Source: Bradyrhizobium sp. AS23.2
Lineage (GTDB): Bacteria; Pseudomonadota; Alphaproteobacteria; Rhizobiales; Xanthobacteraceae
Length of the DNA: 59,968 nucleotides
Reading direction: 5' to 3'
NCBI RefSeq assembly: GCF_001908185.1
Contig: NZ_LGHM01000102.1
Coordinates: 1-59,968, forward strand
The stretch's first letter is position 1; every line of letters begins with the position of its first letter. This document shows positions 8,404 through 16,130 of this stretch, one piece after another. The position numbers were made by a program, and so were the translations under genes. The notes under the pieces were generated by a model. The model was not told the DNA's origin and did not search any database. It was given only the letters and a program-made list of their open reading frames with translations.

Positions 8404-8742
8404 ATGACTTACGTCGTCACTGAAAACTGCATCAAGTGCAAGTACACCGACTGCGTTGAGGTCTGCCCGGTCGACTGCTTCTACGAGGGCGACAACATGC
8501 TCGTCATCCACCCCGACGAGTGCATCGACTGCGGCGTGTGCGAGCCGGAATGCCCCGCCGACGCCATCAAGCCGGATACGGAACCGGGCCTGGAAAAGTG
8601 GCTTCAGGTCAACGCCGACTACGCCAAAAGCTGGCCGAACATCACCCAGAAGAAAGAATCACCCGCCGACGCGAAGGAATTCGACGGGATGGAGGGCAAG
8701 TTCGAGAAATATTTTTCTCCGAACCCCGGCTCGGGAGACTAA
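8404..8742 (+). CDS. fdxA: Seven-iron ferredoxin FdxA
   Basis: The 112-aa product is a soluble electron carrier with one [3Fe-4S] and one [4Fe-4S] cluster. The N-terminus MTYVVTENCIKCKYTDCVEVCPVDCFYEG and the second motif CIDCGVCEPECPADAI are diagnostic of the FdxA family, and the length with its 50-residue C-terminal tail is normal. It begins at ATG 8404 and is separated by 130 bp from the S4 gene and by about 100 bp from the carD promoter. Its redox partner is not evident from the neighbours. Confidence 0.95.
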   Translation: MTYVVTENCIKCKYTDCVEVCPVDCFYEGDNMLVIHPDECIDCGVCEPECPADAIKPDTEPGLEKWLQVNADYAKSWPNITQKKESPADAKEFDGMEGKFEKYFSPNPGSGD

Positions 8743-8810
8743 ATCCCGCCCAAACTTAACCCTAATACCTTCGTTGCGGCCGAAAACCAGCCCTCAAGAC
8801 CCCTAAATCA

Positions 8811-8838
8811 TTGATTTTTGCGGGAAATGTGCTATATT
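8811..8838 (+). promoter_or_regulatory. Sigma-70-type promoter of carD
   Basis: TTGATT (8811-8816) and TATATT (8833-8838) are spaced by 16 nt. The predicted transcript starts near 8845, so ATG codons at 8818-8830 in the carD frame cannot be used from this promoter. Confidence 0.6.
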
Positions 8839-9087
8839 GGGCACATTGAGCCGAACCCCGTCAGCCCCGTTTGGCCCCTCTGGGTTCCCGTGAAACCGAA
8901 TGTCGAACAGGGGCGTGGCAGTTTCCGCGCGCAGGCTGTGTCACAGAAAACGCGTAAAAAGAGTACTTCAGCGAGGGCTTCCCATAAGGAGGCCAAAAAA
9001 GTCGCGACGGCCAGCCGTAGCGCATCCAAGGGTCGGACCGCGACTAAGGCGCCGGCTGCAAAGTCCTCGAAGAACAAAAGAAGCGCA

Positions 9088-9882
9088 ATGCCTAACAAGA
9101 CTGCCAAGCCGGCCGCGAAAGCGACCGTTTCCAAGCCTGCTGCTGCCAAGGCTCCCGCTGCCAAGCCCGCTGCGTCGAAGGCCCCTGTTGCTGCTGCCAA
9201 GGCTCTTGCCGCTGCCAAGCCGGCCGTGAAGCCGGCGGCTGCTGCGCCGAAGGTCGAGGAAAAGAAGGTCGTGACCCAGCGTCAGGGCTTCAAGGCCAAT
9301 GAATTCGTCGTTTATCCCGCTCACGGCGTCGGCCAGATCCTGGCCATCGAGGAGCAGGAGATCGCCGGTGCGAAGCTCGAGCTGTTCGTCATCAACTTCA
9401 TCAAGGACAAGATGACGCTGCGCGTTCCGACCGCCAAGGTCGCCAACGTCGGCATGCGCAAGCTGTCCGAGCCCGCGCTGGTAAAGAAGGCGCTCGAGAC
9501 GCTCAAGGGCCGCGCCCGCGTCAAGCGCACCATGTGGTCACGCCGTGCCCAGGAATACGAGGCGAAGATCAATTCGGGCGACATCGTCGCGATCGCGGAA
9601 GTCGTGCGCGACCTCTACCGCTCCGAGTCGCAGCCCGAGCAGTCCTACAGCGAACGTCAGCTCTATGAAGCGGCGCTCGATCGTCTTTCCCGCGAGATCG
9701 CGGTGGTGCAGCACTCGACCGAGACCGAAGCGGTCAAGGAGATCGAGGCCCAGCTCGCCAAGAGCCCGCGCCGCGCCAACGCCAAGGCGGAAGCCGCCGA
9801 CGGTGAGGGCGATGCGGATGCCGAGGGCGATACCGACGATACGGATGGCGACGACACCACCGTCGCCGACGAGGCCGCGTAA
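9088..9882 (+). CDS. carD: CarD/CdnL-family transcription regulator
   Basis: This RNA-polymerase-binding regulator stabilises open complexes at rRNA and housekeeping promoters. The CarD core begins at QGFKANEFVVYPAHGVGQI and continues through MTLRVPTAKVANVGMRKLSE and RAQEYEAKINSGD to the C-terminal helices SERQLYEAALDRLSREIA. It is preceded by a tail of Ala/Lys/Pro repeats (KPAAKA, AAKAPAAKPAASK) and ends in an acidic tail rich in D, E and T. I place the start at ATG 9088 (MPNKTAKP). The frame stays open and Lys/Ala-rich further upstream, so GTG 8938 is a possible alternative giving a 50-residue longer basic tail. A strong terminator follows. Confidence 0.88.
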   Translation: MPNKTAKPAAKATVSKPAAAKAPAAKPAASKAPVAAAKALAAAKPAVKPAAAAPKVEEKKVVTQRQGFKANEFVVYPAHGVGQILAIEEQEIAGAKLELFVINFIKDKMTLRVPTAKVANVGMRKLSEPALVKKALETLKGRARVKRTMWSRRAQEYEAKINSGDIVAIAEVVRDLYRSESQPEQSYSERQLYEAALDRLSREIAVVQHSTETEAVKEIEAQLAKSPRRANAKAEAADGEGDADAEGDTDDTDGDDTTVADEAA

Positions 9883-9910
9883 GCGCCTCTCGCCTCGATC
9901 GCAGCAAATC

Positions 9911-9939
9911 AAAAGCCCGGCCGTTCGGCCGGGCTTTTT
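9911..9939 (+). terminator. Rho-independent terminator of carD
   Basis: AAAAGCCCGGCCG and CGGCCGGGCTTTT form a perfect stem with a T run at its end, about 30 nt after the carD stop. Confidence 0.92.
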
Positions 9940-10002
9940 GATTGATGCGTGTGGTTGATGCGGTGTGGCGATCGGTTCGCGGCAGGGTCTCTCCCTGCTA
10001 TG

Positions 10003-10254
10003 TCACCTGGCGCGCGCGAGCTTCGCCGCTCTCTGATCGAGGATCTCCAGGAAAGTCCGTTGCGCTGTCGTCAGCGGCTGATCCCTGCGGTATGTCAGGC
10101 CATCGCGCGTGAATTGGCGGGAAGCTCGACCGCGAGAGCCTTGAGCCCCTTCGCGACGGTCTTCAGCTTTGCGCGAGGATGTCAGCAGAGCGATGACATC
10201 GCTGTTCATCACCATCTGCTCGGCTAGCGCGAAGGTGACGATCTCGGGCCGGGC
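10003..10254 (-). pseudogene. LysR-family regulator remnant (C-terminal end only)
   Basis: On the minus strand the sequence reads RPEIVTFALAEQMVMNSDVIALLTSSR, then in a shifted frame AKLKTVAKGLKALAVELPANSR, then back in the first frame DGLTYRRDQPLTTAQRTFLEIL to a stop at 10003. This is the last third of a LysR effector domain. It is broken by two compensating indels (each explainable as loss or gain of GC) and truncated on its 5' side exactly where an extragenic repeat begins (10255). No DNA-binding domain exists nearby, so it is a dead gene. Confidence 0.7.
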
Positions 10255-10400
10255 TGGTAGTCACGAGTCTTCACCAAACCTAACCCTGTGGTTATCGCGA
10301 CGACGCGCAAGCGCTCGCGCGGGGTCCCGGATCTGCGCTCCGCCCTGGACAACGCTACACGTTGCCGAGAGCTGCGCTTGTCCGGGACGACAGCTTATTT
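10255..10400. repeat. Extragenic repeat, GTCCCGGACAAGCG family
   Basis: It contains AAGACTCGTGACTAC (minus strand), CCCTGTGGTTATCGCGACGA, GGTCCCGGATCTGCG and GCGCTTGTCCGGGACGACAGC. Related copies lie at 27271-27430, 34196-34366 and 56400-56534. It overlaps the last codons of the response-regulator gene and abuts the LysR remnant. Confidence 0.8.
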
Positions 10401-10925
10401 CACCGGCCGCTTCTCGAGCTTCCTTGCCAGCGTCCTGCGATGCATCCCGAGACGCCGCGCCGCTTCCGAGATGTTGAAGTCCGTCTCGATCAGCGTCTGA
10501 TGGATACGCTCCCATTCCAGGGTCTTGATCGAGGTCGGCCGCGCATCGAGTGCGACTTCGGTGTTGCCTTCGGCCTTGTGGAAGGCGGCCTCGATGTCGT
10601 CGGTATTCGCCGGTTTCGCCAGATAGTGGCAGGCGCCCAGCTTGATCGCCTCGACGGCTGTCGAGATGCTGGCAAAGCCGGTGAGCACCACGATCAGCAT
10701 TTCGGGATCGTGCGTGTGCAGGAGTTCGACGCAGGCGAGGCCCGACGCGCCGCCGAGCTTGAGGTCCACCACGGCATGGCCGAAGGATCGCTCCTCCAGC
10801 ACCTTGCGCACTTCCTCGATCGAGGCGGCCAGCACGACGTCGTAGCCGCGGCGCTCGAACGAGCGCTTCAGCGTGCGCGCGAAGCCGGCGTCGTCCTCGA
10901 CGACGATGAGCGAACGGTCAGGCAT
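10395..10925 (-). CDS. regR: Redox response regulator, RegA/ActR/RegR family
   Basis: The 176-aa product is the response regulator of the RegB/RegA-type global redox system. The receiver domain has EDD at 10-12, the phospho-acceptor D54 in VVDLKLGG, and LTGFAS and YLAKP further on. After a Pro-containing linker the Fis-type helix-turn-helix NISEAARRLGMHRRTLARKLEKRP ends the protein, the family's near-invariant tail. ATG 10925 overlaps the last codons of the kinase gene by 8 nt, indicating translational coupling. Because it follows cyoABCD and SURF1 in the same direction, oxygen/redox control of respiration is the likely role. Bradyrhizobium calls this pair RegSR and rhizobia ActSR. Confidence 0.92.
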   Translation of the reverse strand: MPDRSLIVVEDDAGFARTLKRSFERRGYDVVLAASIEEVRKVLEERSFGHAVVDLKLGGASGLACVELLHTHDPEMLIVVLTGFASISTAVEAIKLGACHYLAKPANTDDIEAAFHKAEGNTEVALDARPTSIKTLEWERIHQTLIETDFNISEAARRLGMHRRTLARKLEKRPVK

Positions 10926-12300
10926 CAAAGCTGTCTCCGATCGCGAGCGTTGAAAGCGGCAGCGTGAGGCGGACGGTGGCGCCGCGCTTCCTGTGGTTCT
11001 CGGCGGTCACGCTGCCGCCCAGCTTGCGTACCACGTTCACCACCAGGAACAGACCGAGCCCGCCGCCGGCGCGGCCCTTGCTAGACTGGTAGGGCTTTCC
11101 GAGTTGCGCCAGCATCTCCGGCGCAAAACCGGGGCCGCGGTCGCTGATCGACATTACGAGATTGTCGCCCTCGCGCTCCGCCAGGAGCTCGACCCAGTCG
11201 CGCGAGACCTCGTAGGCATTGTCGAGCACGTTGAAGATGACCTGCTTCAGCGCGATGTCCGAGACGATCGCGACGTCCTCGCCAAACGTGTTGACGAAAT
11301 AGAGCGTGCGCGCCGAGCGGGCGTTGCGCCATTCATCGACCAGCGCAGTCACGAAAGCCGTCACTGTCGTCGGCGACGAGCCTTCGCCGCGCGCTTCGCC
11401 CGCCGACACCAGGATGCCCGTGACGATCGACTTGCAGCGCTGCAGCGAAGTCTCCATCTCCGCGAGATCCTCGGCGAGCTCCTGGTCGGCAGCAAGATCG
11501 GGCATGCGGCGCCAGTCGCTGAGGATGACCGACAGCGAGGCGAGCGGCGTGCCCAGCTCGTGGGCCGCGCCCGAGGCCAGCAGGCCCATGCGGACGATGT
11601 GGTCCTGCTCGGCCGCATGTTGGCGCAGCGCCGCCAGATGCGCGTCGCGCTCGCGCAGGTTCCTGTTGATGCGGGTCACGAACACGACCAGAAGAACGGC
11701 GTTGAGGACGAAGCCCAGCAGCATGCCGGCGACGGTGAGGCTATAGGTCTCGCTGATCGGGTTCGGCGGCAGGTCGAGTGGCCGATAGGCCAAGGTCAAC
11801 CAGACAAAACTCGCGCAAGTCAGTGCGACCAGCGACCAGGTCGAGCGGGCATCGAGCAGCACTGCGCCCAGCGTCACCTGGAGCAGGAACAGCGAGGTGA
11901 AGGGATTGGTGGCGCCGCCGCTGAGGTAGAGCTGTGCGGTCAGCGCGGCGACGTCGAGCATCAAGGCGACCAGGAGCTCGTTGTTGGTGATCGCGGCGCG
12001 ATGGCGCACCCAGACCAGGCTGGAGACGTTGAGCAGGACCAGCGCGCCGATCACGGCGCCCATCCGGGTCAGGGGCAAGGGAATGCCGAGCCAGAAATGC
12101 ACGCCGCCGATGGTCACGATCTGGCCGACCACAGCGGTCCAGCGCAGCTGGATCAGCAGCGCCATGTTCTTGCGGTTGGTCTCGTCGTCGGTGGGCGCAA
12201 CGCCGATCAGCTCGCTGCGCGCGTCCGCCTGCGATTGCAGCGTAACGGCCAGCTCGCCATACGTCCTTCCGTCAGGTCTGCTCGACGATCGTTCCAGCAT
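10918..12300 (-). CDS. regS: Redox sensor histidine kinase, RegB/ActS/RegS family
   Basis: The 460-aa product is a membrane sensor kinase that phosphorylates the RegA-type regulator encoded next. Six hydrophobic segments lie in the first 220 residues, with the quinone-binding heptapeptide GGATNPF at 128-134. The H-box AAHELGTPLASLS (phosphorylated H247), N-box NVLDNAYE and G-boxes DRGPGF and GGGLGLFLV follow. I place the start at ATG 12300 (MLERSSSRPDG), which overlaps the SURF1 gene by 29 nt; longer forms translate SURF1 sequence in the wrong frame. A Cys in SLQRCKSIV lies after the H-box; whether it matches the redox-active Cys of RegB is not settled by eye. Confidence 0.92.
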   Translation of the reverse strand: MLERSSSRPDGRTYGELAVTLQSQADARSELIGVAPTDDETNRKNMALLIQLRWTAVVGQIVTIGGVHFWLGIPLPLTRMGAVIGALVLLNVSSLVWVRHRAAITNNELLVALMLDVAALTAQLYLSGGATNPFTSLFLLQVTLGAVLLDARSTWSLVALTCASFVWLTLAYRPLDLPPNPISETYSLTVAGMLLGFVLNAVLLVVFVTRINRNLRERDAHLAALRQHAAEQDHIVRMGLLASGAAHELGTPLASLSVILSDWRRMPDLAADQELAEDLAEMETSLQRCKSIVTGILVSAGEARGEGSSPTTVTAFVTALVDEWRNARSARTLYFVNTFGEDVAIVSDIALKQVIFNVLDNAYEVSRDWVELLAEREGDNLVMSISDRGPGFAPEMLAQLGKPYQSSKGRAGGGLGLFLVVNVVRKLGGSVTAENHRKRGATVRLTLPLSTLAIGDSFDA

Positions 12301-13123
12301 CTGATCCCGTCCTGCGGGCGGAGGCATGTGGGCCGCCGGTCGGCTCGTGGACGAAGCGTTTGCGGCGGAACAGCCCGCCGCCGAATGTGACGAAAAGTCG
12401 ACCGGCCAGCATGAAAGCCAGGGCAAACCACGTCAGCGCGTAGATCAGGTGGTTATTGGGAAAGCGGACCACGGTCAATCCGCCGATTGGGCCGCTGCCG
12501 GATTGTGATCCGGCGTCGGCATCGACGAAGAACGGCGCGAAATCGTGGAGGCCGCGTGCCGCTGCAATCGCGGCGACATCCCGCGAATACCAGCGGTTGT
12601 GCTGGGGCACGTTGTTCCGGAGGAAGCCGCCCTTCGGCTCCGTCATGCGCAGCAGGCCGGTGATCTCGACCCGGCCGTCCGGATTGCCATCCTGGCGCGC
12701 CGATGCGTCGCGCCGCTCGGAGGGCACGAAGCCGCGGTTGATCAAGACCAGCGTGCCGTCGTCGCGTCGAAGCGGCGTCAGCACCCAATAGCCCGGGCCT
12801 TCCTCGGTGACGGCCTGAACCAGCGTCTCGCGGTCATGCAGGAAGCGACCCGAGATGCTGACGTGCCTGTATTCGTCGTTCGCAGTGGAGACGGTGGGCC
12901 ATGCCGCCGGCGACGGGATCGGCTGGGCCGGGGCATGGATGCGCTGCTCGACGCGGTCGATCAGCGCCAATTTCCACGCGCGGCGCTCGATCTGCCAGAC
13001 GCCGAGCGCGACCAGAAGTGCAAAGGCCGTGAGTGAGAGGACCGTGAGCCACAAGGAGGCGAAGCGCGCGGGCTTGCCGCGCGCCCCGCCTGCCTTGCCT
13101 GTCACGGCCTCGGTCCTGCTCAC
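12272..13123 (-). CDS. SURF1-family oxidase assembly protein
   Basis: The 283-aa inner-membrane protein is thought to help haem insertion or assembly of haem-copper oxidases. It has two membrane spans, one near the N-terminus (WLTVLSLTAFALLVALGVWQ) and one near the C-terminus (LIYALTWFALAFMLAGRLF). Between them is the SURF1 periplasmic domain with VSISGRF, GPGYWVLTPL, VLINRGFVP and NRWYSRD. The likely start is GTG 13123, overlapping the cyoD stop (GTGA). Being last of the oxidase genes and coupled to regS fits an assembly role for the Cyo oxidase. Confidence 0.88.
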   Translation of the reverse strand: MSRTEAVTGKAGGARGKPARFASLWLTVLSLTAFALLVALGVWQIERRAWKLALIDRVEQRIHAPAQPIPSPAAWPTVSTANDEYRHVSISGRFLHDRETLVQAVTEEGPGYWVLTPLRRDDGTLVLINRGFVPSERRDASARQDGNPDGRVEITGLLRMTEPKGGFLRNNVPQHNRWYSRDVAAIAAARGLHDFAPFFVDADAGSQSGSGPIGGLTVVRFPNNHLIYALTWFALAFMLAGRLFVTFGGGLFRRKRFVHEPTGGPHASARRTGSDAGTIVEQT

Positions 13124-13494
13124 TTCGTTCCAGTCATCTGGTGGATGGGCATCATGTTGCTGTTGAGGTGGTTCATGACCCACACCGAGCCGGACATTGC
13201 GATCACAACCATCACGATGGTGAAGATCAGCGCCATCATGCTCCAGCCGTTCTCGGATTTGGGGGACATATGCAGGAAGTAGATCATGTGCACGACGATC
13301 TGCACGATTGCGAACACTGTGATCACCAGCGCCGTAACCTGCTTGTTGCCGAGCGCTCCGCTCATCACGAGCCAGAACGGCACGGCGGTGAGCGCGACCG
13401 ACAGCACGAAACCGAGAAGATAGGTCGAGAGCGAGCCGTGCGCGTGGTCGTCGTGATGATGATCAGCAGTGGCGGCGTGAGTTTCGGTGTTCAT
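13120..13494 (-). CDS. cyoD: Cytochrome o ubiquinol oxidase subunit IV
   Basis: The 124-aa product has a His/Asp-rich N-terminus (DHHHDDHAHG) followed by three membrane helices (STYLLGFVLSVALTAVPFW, VTALVITVFAIVQIVVHMIYFLHM, MMALIFTIVMVVIAMSGSVWVM). This is the expected architecture of CyoD, which aids assembly of the copper centre of subunit I. The ATG at 13494 overlaps the cyoC stop by 4 nt. The GTG of the SURF1 gene overlaps its own stop. Length and position in the operon agree with the family. Confidence 0.93.
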   Translation of the reverse strand: MNTETHAATADHHHDDHAHGSLSTYLLGFVLSVALTAVPFWLVMSGALGNKQVTALVITVFAIVQIVVHMIYFLHMSPKSENGWSMMALIFTIVMVVIAMSGSVWVMNHLNSNMMPIHQMTGTK

Positions 13495-14120
13495 CGCAGC
13501 ATTCCCATCAGATAGACAAAGGTGAAGACGCCGATCCAGACCACGTCGAGGAAGTGCCAGAACATCGACAGGCACATCAGACGGCGGCGGTTGGCCTCGA
13601 TCAGGCCGAAGCGGGCGACCTGCGTCATCAGCGTCACCAGCCAGACGAGACCGAAGGTCACGTGCAGCCCGTGGGTGGCGACGAGGGTGAAAAACGACGA
13701 CAGGAAGGCGCTGCGCTGCGGCGTGGCGCCCTCATGGATCATGTGAGCGAACTCGGTGAGCTCGATGCCGATGAAGGCGAGGCCGAACAGGCCGGTGATC
13801 GCCAGCCACAACTGCGTCTGGCCGATCTTGTTCTGCTGCATCGTCAGCATGGCGAAGCCATAGGTGATCGACGACAGCAGCAGCATCGTGGTGTTCACGG
13901 CCACCAGCGACAGGTCGAACAGGTCCTTCGGCGCGGGGCCGGCGGCGTAGTTGCCGCTGAGCACGCCGTAGGTCGCAAACAGGATCGCAAAGATGAGGCA
14001 GTCGCTCATCAGATAGATCCAGAATCCGAGCGAGGTGCTCCAGCCTTCCGGATGCGGGTGTTCGTCGGCGAGGTAGAAGAGCGGCTCGCCGGATTGGGTG
14101 GGCTTGATAGCGATCGTCAT
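13491..14120 (-). CDS. cyoC: Cytochrome o ubiquinol oxidase subunit III
   Basis: The 209-aa product belongs to the haem-copper oxidase subunit III family with five membrane helices. Marker stretches are LGFWIYLMSDCLIFAILFATY, NTTMLLLSSITYGFAM, IELTEFAHMIHEGATPQRSAFLSSFFTLVATHGLHVTFGL and FWHFLDVVWIGVFTFVYLMG. It starts directly after the restored cyoB stop (14121-14123) and ends inside the cyoD start, so translation is tightly coupled. Confidence 0.94.
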   Translation of the reverse strand: MTIAIKPTQSGEPLFYLADEHPHPEGWSTSLGFWIYLMSDCLIFAILFATYGVLSGNYAAGPAPKDLFDLSLVAVNTTMLLLSSITYGFAMLTMQQNKIGQTQLWLAITGLFGLAFIGIELTEFAHMIHEGATPQRSAFLSSFFTLVATHGLHVTFGLVWLVTLMTQVARFGLIEANRRRLMCLSMFWHFLDVVWIGVFTFVYLMGMLR

Positions 14121-16119
14121 TTACTTGGCTCCGGCGAGCAGCTTGGTGCGCGCGTCTTCGGTCCGGATGACATCTTCAGCCGGAATGTCGAAGTCGCGGT
14201 GATAGTTGAAGGTGTGACCGATGCCGACGACGAGCAACGCGATGAAGCTCAAAGCGGCAAGCCACCAGATGTACCAGATCAGGCCGAATCCCATCGCGGT
14301 GGCGAGGCCGGCGAGGATGATGCCGGTGCCGGTGCTGCTGGGCATATGGATCGGCTTGAACCCGGTGAGCGGACGCTGGTAGCCGCGCTTCTTCATGTCC
14401 CACCACGCGTCATTGTCGTGAACGACGGGAGTGAAGGCGAAGTTGTAGTCCGGCGGGGGGCGAGGAGGTCGCCCATTCCAGCGTGCGGGCGTCCCAGGGA
14501 TCGCCGGTGACGTCCTTGAGCTGCTCGCGCTTGAGGAAGCTGACCGCGAACTGCATCAGCATGCACATGATGCCGAGCAAGACGAGGACGGCGCCGATCG
14601 CGGCAATAATGAACCAGATCTGGAGCGACTGGTCGTCGAATACGCGCAGGCGGCGGGTGACGCCCATCAGGCCGAGCACGTAGAGCGGCATGAAGGCGAC
14701 GTAGAAGCCTGTGACCCAGAACCAGAATGACAGCTTGCCCCAGAACGGATCGAGCCTGAAGCCGAACGCCTTGGGGAACCAGTAGGAGACGCCGGCGAAG
14801 GCGCCGAACACCACGCCGCCGATGATCACGTTGTGGAAGTGGGCGATCAGGAACAGGCTGTTGTGCAGGACGAAGTCGGCCGGGGGTACCGCTAGCAGCA
14901 CGCCGGTCATGCCGCCGATCACGAAGGTCAGCATGAACGCGATCGTCCACATCATCGGCAGTTCGAAGCGGACGCGGCCGCGATACATCGTGAACAGCCA
15001 GTTGAACATCTTCGCGCCCGTCGGGATCGAGATGATCATGCTGGTGATGCCGAAGAAGGAGTTGACGCTGGCGCCCGATCCCATGGTGAAGAAGTGATGC
15101 AGCCAGACCAGGTACGACAGGATGGTGATGACCACCGTGGCGTAGACCATCGAGGTATAGCCGAACAGCCGCTTGCCCGAGAAGGTCGAGGTCACTTCCG
15201 AGAAGATGCCGAAGGCGGGGAGAACCAGGATGTAGACCTCGGGATGGCCCCAGATCCAGATCAGGTTCACGTACATCATCGGGCTGCCGCCGAAATCGTT
15301 CGTGAAGAAGTTGGTGCCGACGTAGCGGTCGAGCGAAAGCAGCGCGAGGACGACGGTCAGAACGGGGAAGGAGGCGACGATCAGGACGTTGGTGCAGAGC
15401 GAAGTCCAGGTGAAGACCGGCATCTTCATCATGGTCATGCCGGGGCACCGCAGCTTGACGATGGTACAGATCAGGTTGATGCCGGATAACGTGGTTCCGA
15501 CGCCGGCGACCTGCAGCGCCCATATGTAATAGTCGACGCCGACATCAGGACTGTAGCCGATGTTCGACAGCGGCGGATAAGCGAGCCAGCCGGTGCGGGC
15601 GAATTCGCCGATGAACAGCGAGGCCATCACCAGCACAGCGCCGCCGACAGTCATCCAGAAGCTGAAATTGTTCAGGAACGGGAACGACACGTCGCGCGCG
15701 CCGATCTGGAGCGGCACGACGTAGTTCATCAGGCCGGTGACCAGCGGCATCGCCACGAAGAAGATCATGATCACGCCGTGGGCGGTGAAGACCTGGTCGT
15801 AGTGATGGGCGTTGAGATAGCCTTCGGAGCCGCCAAACGCGAGCGCCTGCTGGCCGCGCATCATCAGCGCGTCGGCGAAGCCGCGCAGCAGCATCACGAT
15901 GCCGAGGATCATGTACATGATGCCGATGCGCTTGTGGTCGACCGTGGTGAACCATTCGCGCCAGAGGTAGCCCCAGAGACGGAAATAGGTGAGGCCGGCG
16001 AGCAGCGTGATGCCGCCGAGCGCGACCACCACGAAGGTGCCGACGACGATCGGCTCGTGCAGTGGCAGCGACTCGATGCCGAGCCGGCCGAAGATGAGCT
16101 TGAGAAGATCAGGAGACAT
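14121..16119 (-). CDS. cyoB: Cytochrome o ubiquinol oxidase subunit I, frameshifted near 14455-14460
   Basis: This is the catalytic subunit that carries haem b, haem o3 and CuB and pumps protons. The main frame (569 aa, to 14410) contains NAHHYDQVFTAHG (haem ligand), WIWGHPEVYILVLP (CuB His and cross-linked Tyr region), LHHFFTMG, and FLIAHFHNVIIGG (haem ligands). It then leaves frame after EWATSSPP and ends in unrelated residues. The rest of a normal CyoB (DYNFAFTP..., WWDMKKRGYQRPL and the C-terminal helices to LLAGAK) continues in the next frame to 14121. Removing one G from the six-G run at 14455-14460 restores a 665-aa protein of normal length. Either a sequencing error or a real null/short allele. 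Confidence 0.9.
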
Positions 16120-16130
16120 GCGAGCTCTCT

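Noticed and set aside
9088..9250. Short Ala/Lys repeats as tandem DNA repeats
   Set aside because: They are coding low-complexity sequence of the CarD tail (CCAAGCC/GCTGCC variants), not exact DNA repeats.
10918..12426. Long start (MPWLSCWPVD...) for the sensor kinase
   Set aside because: The extra N-terminal residues translate the SURF1 gene out of frame; ATG 12300 fits the family.
14393..15523. 376-aa minus-strand ORF within cyoB
   Set aside because: Wrong frame within cyoB; rich in Arg, no membrane helices.
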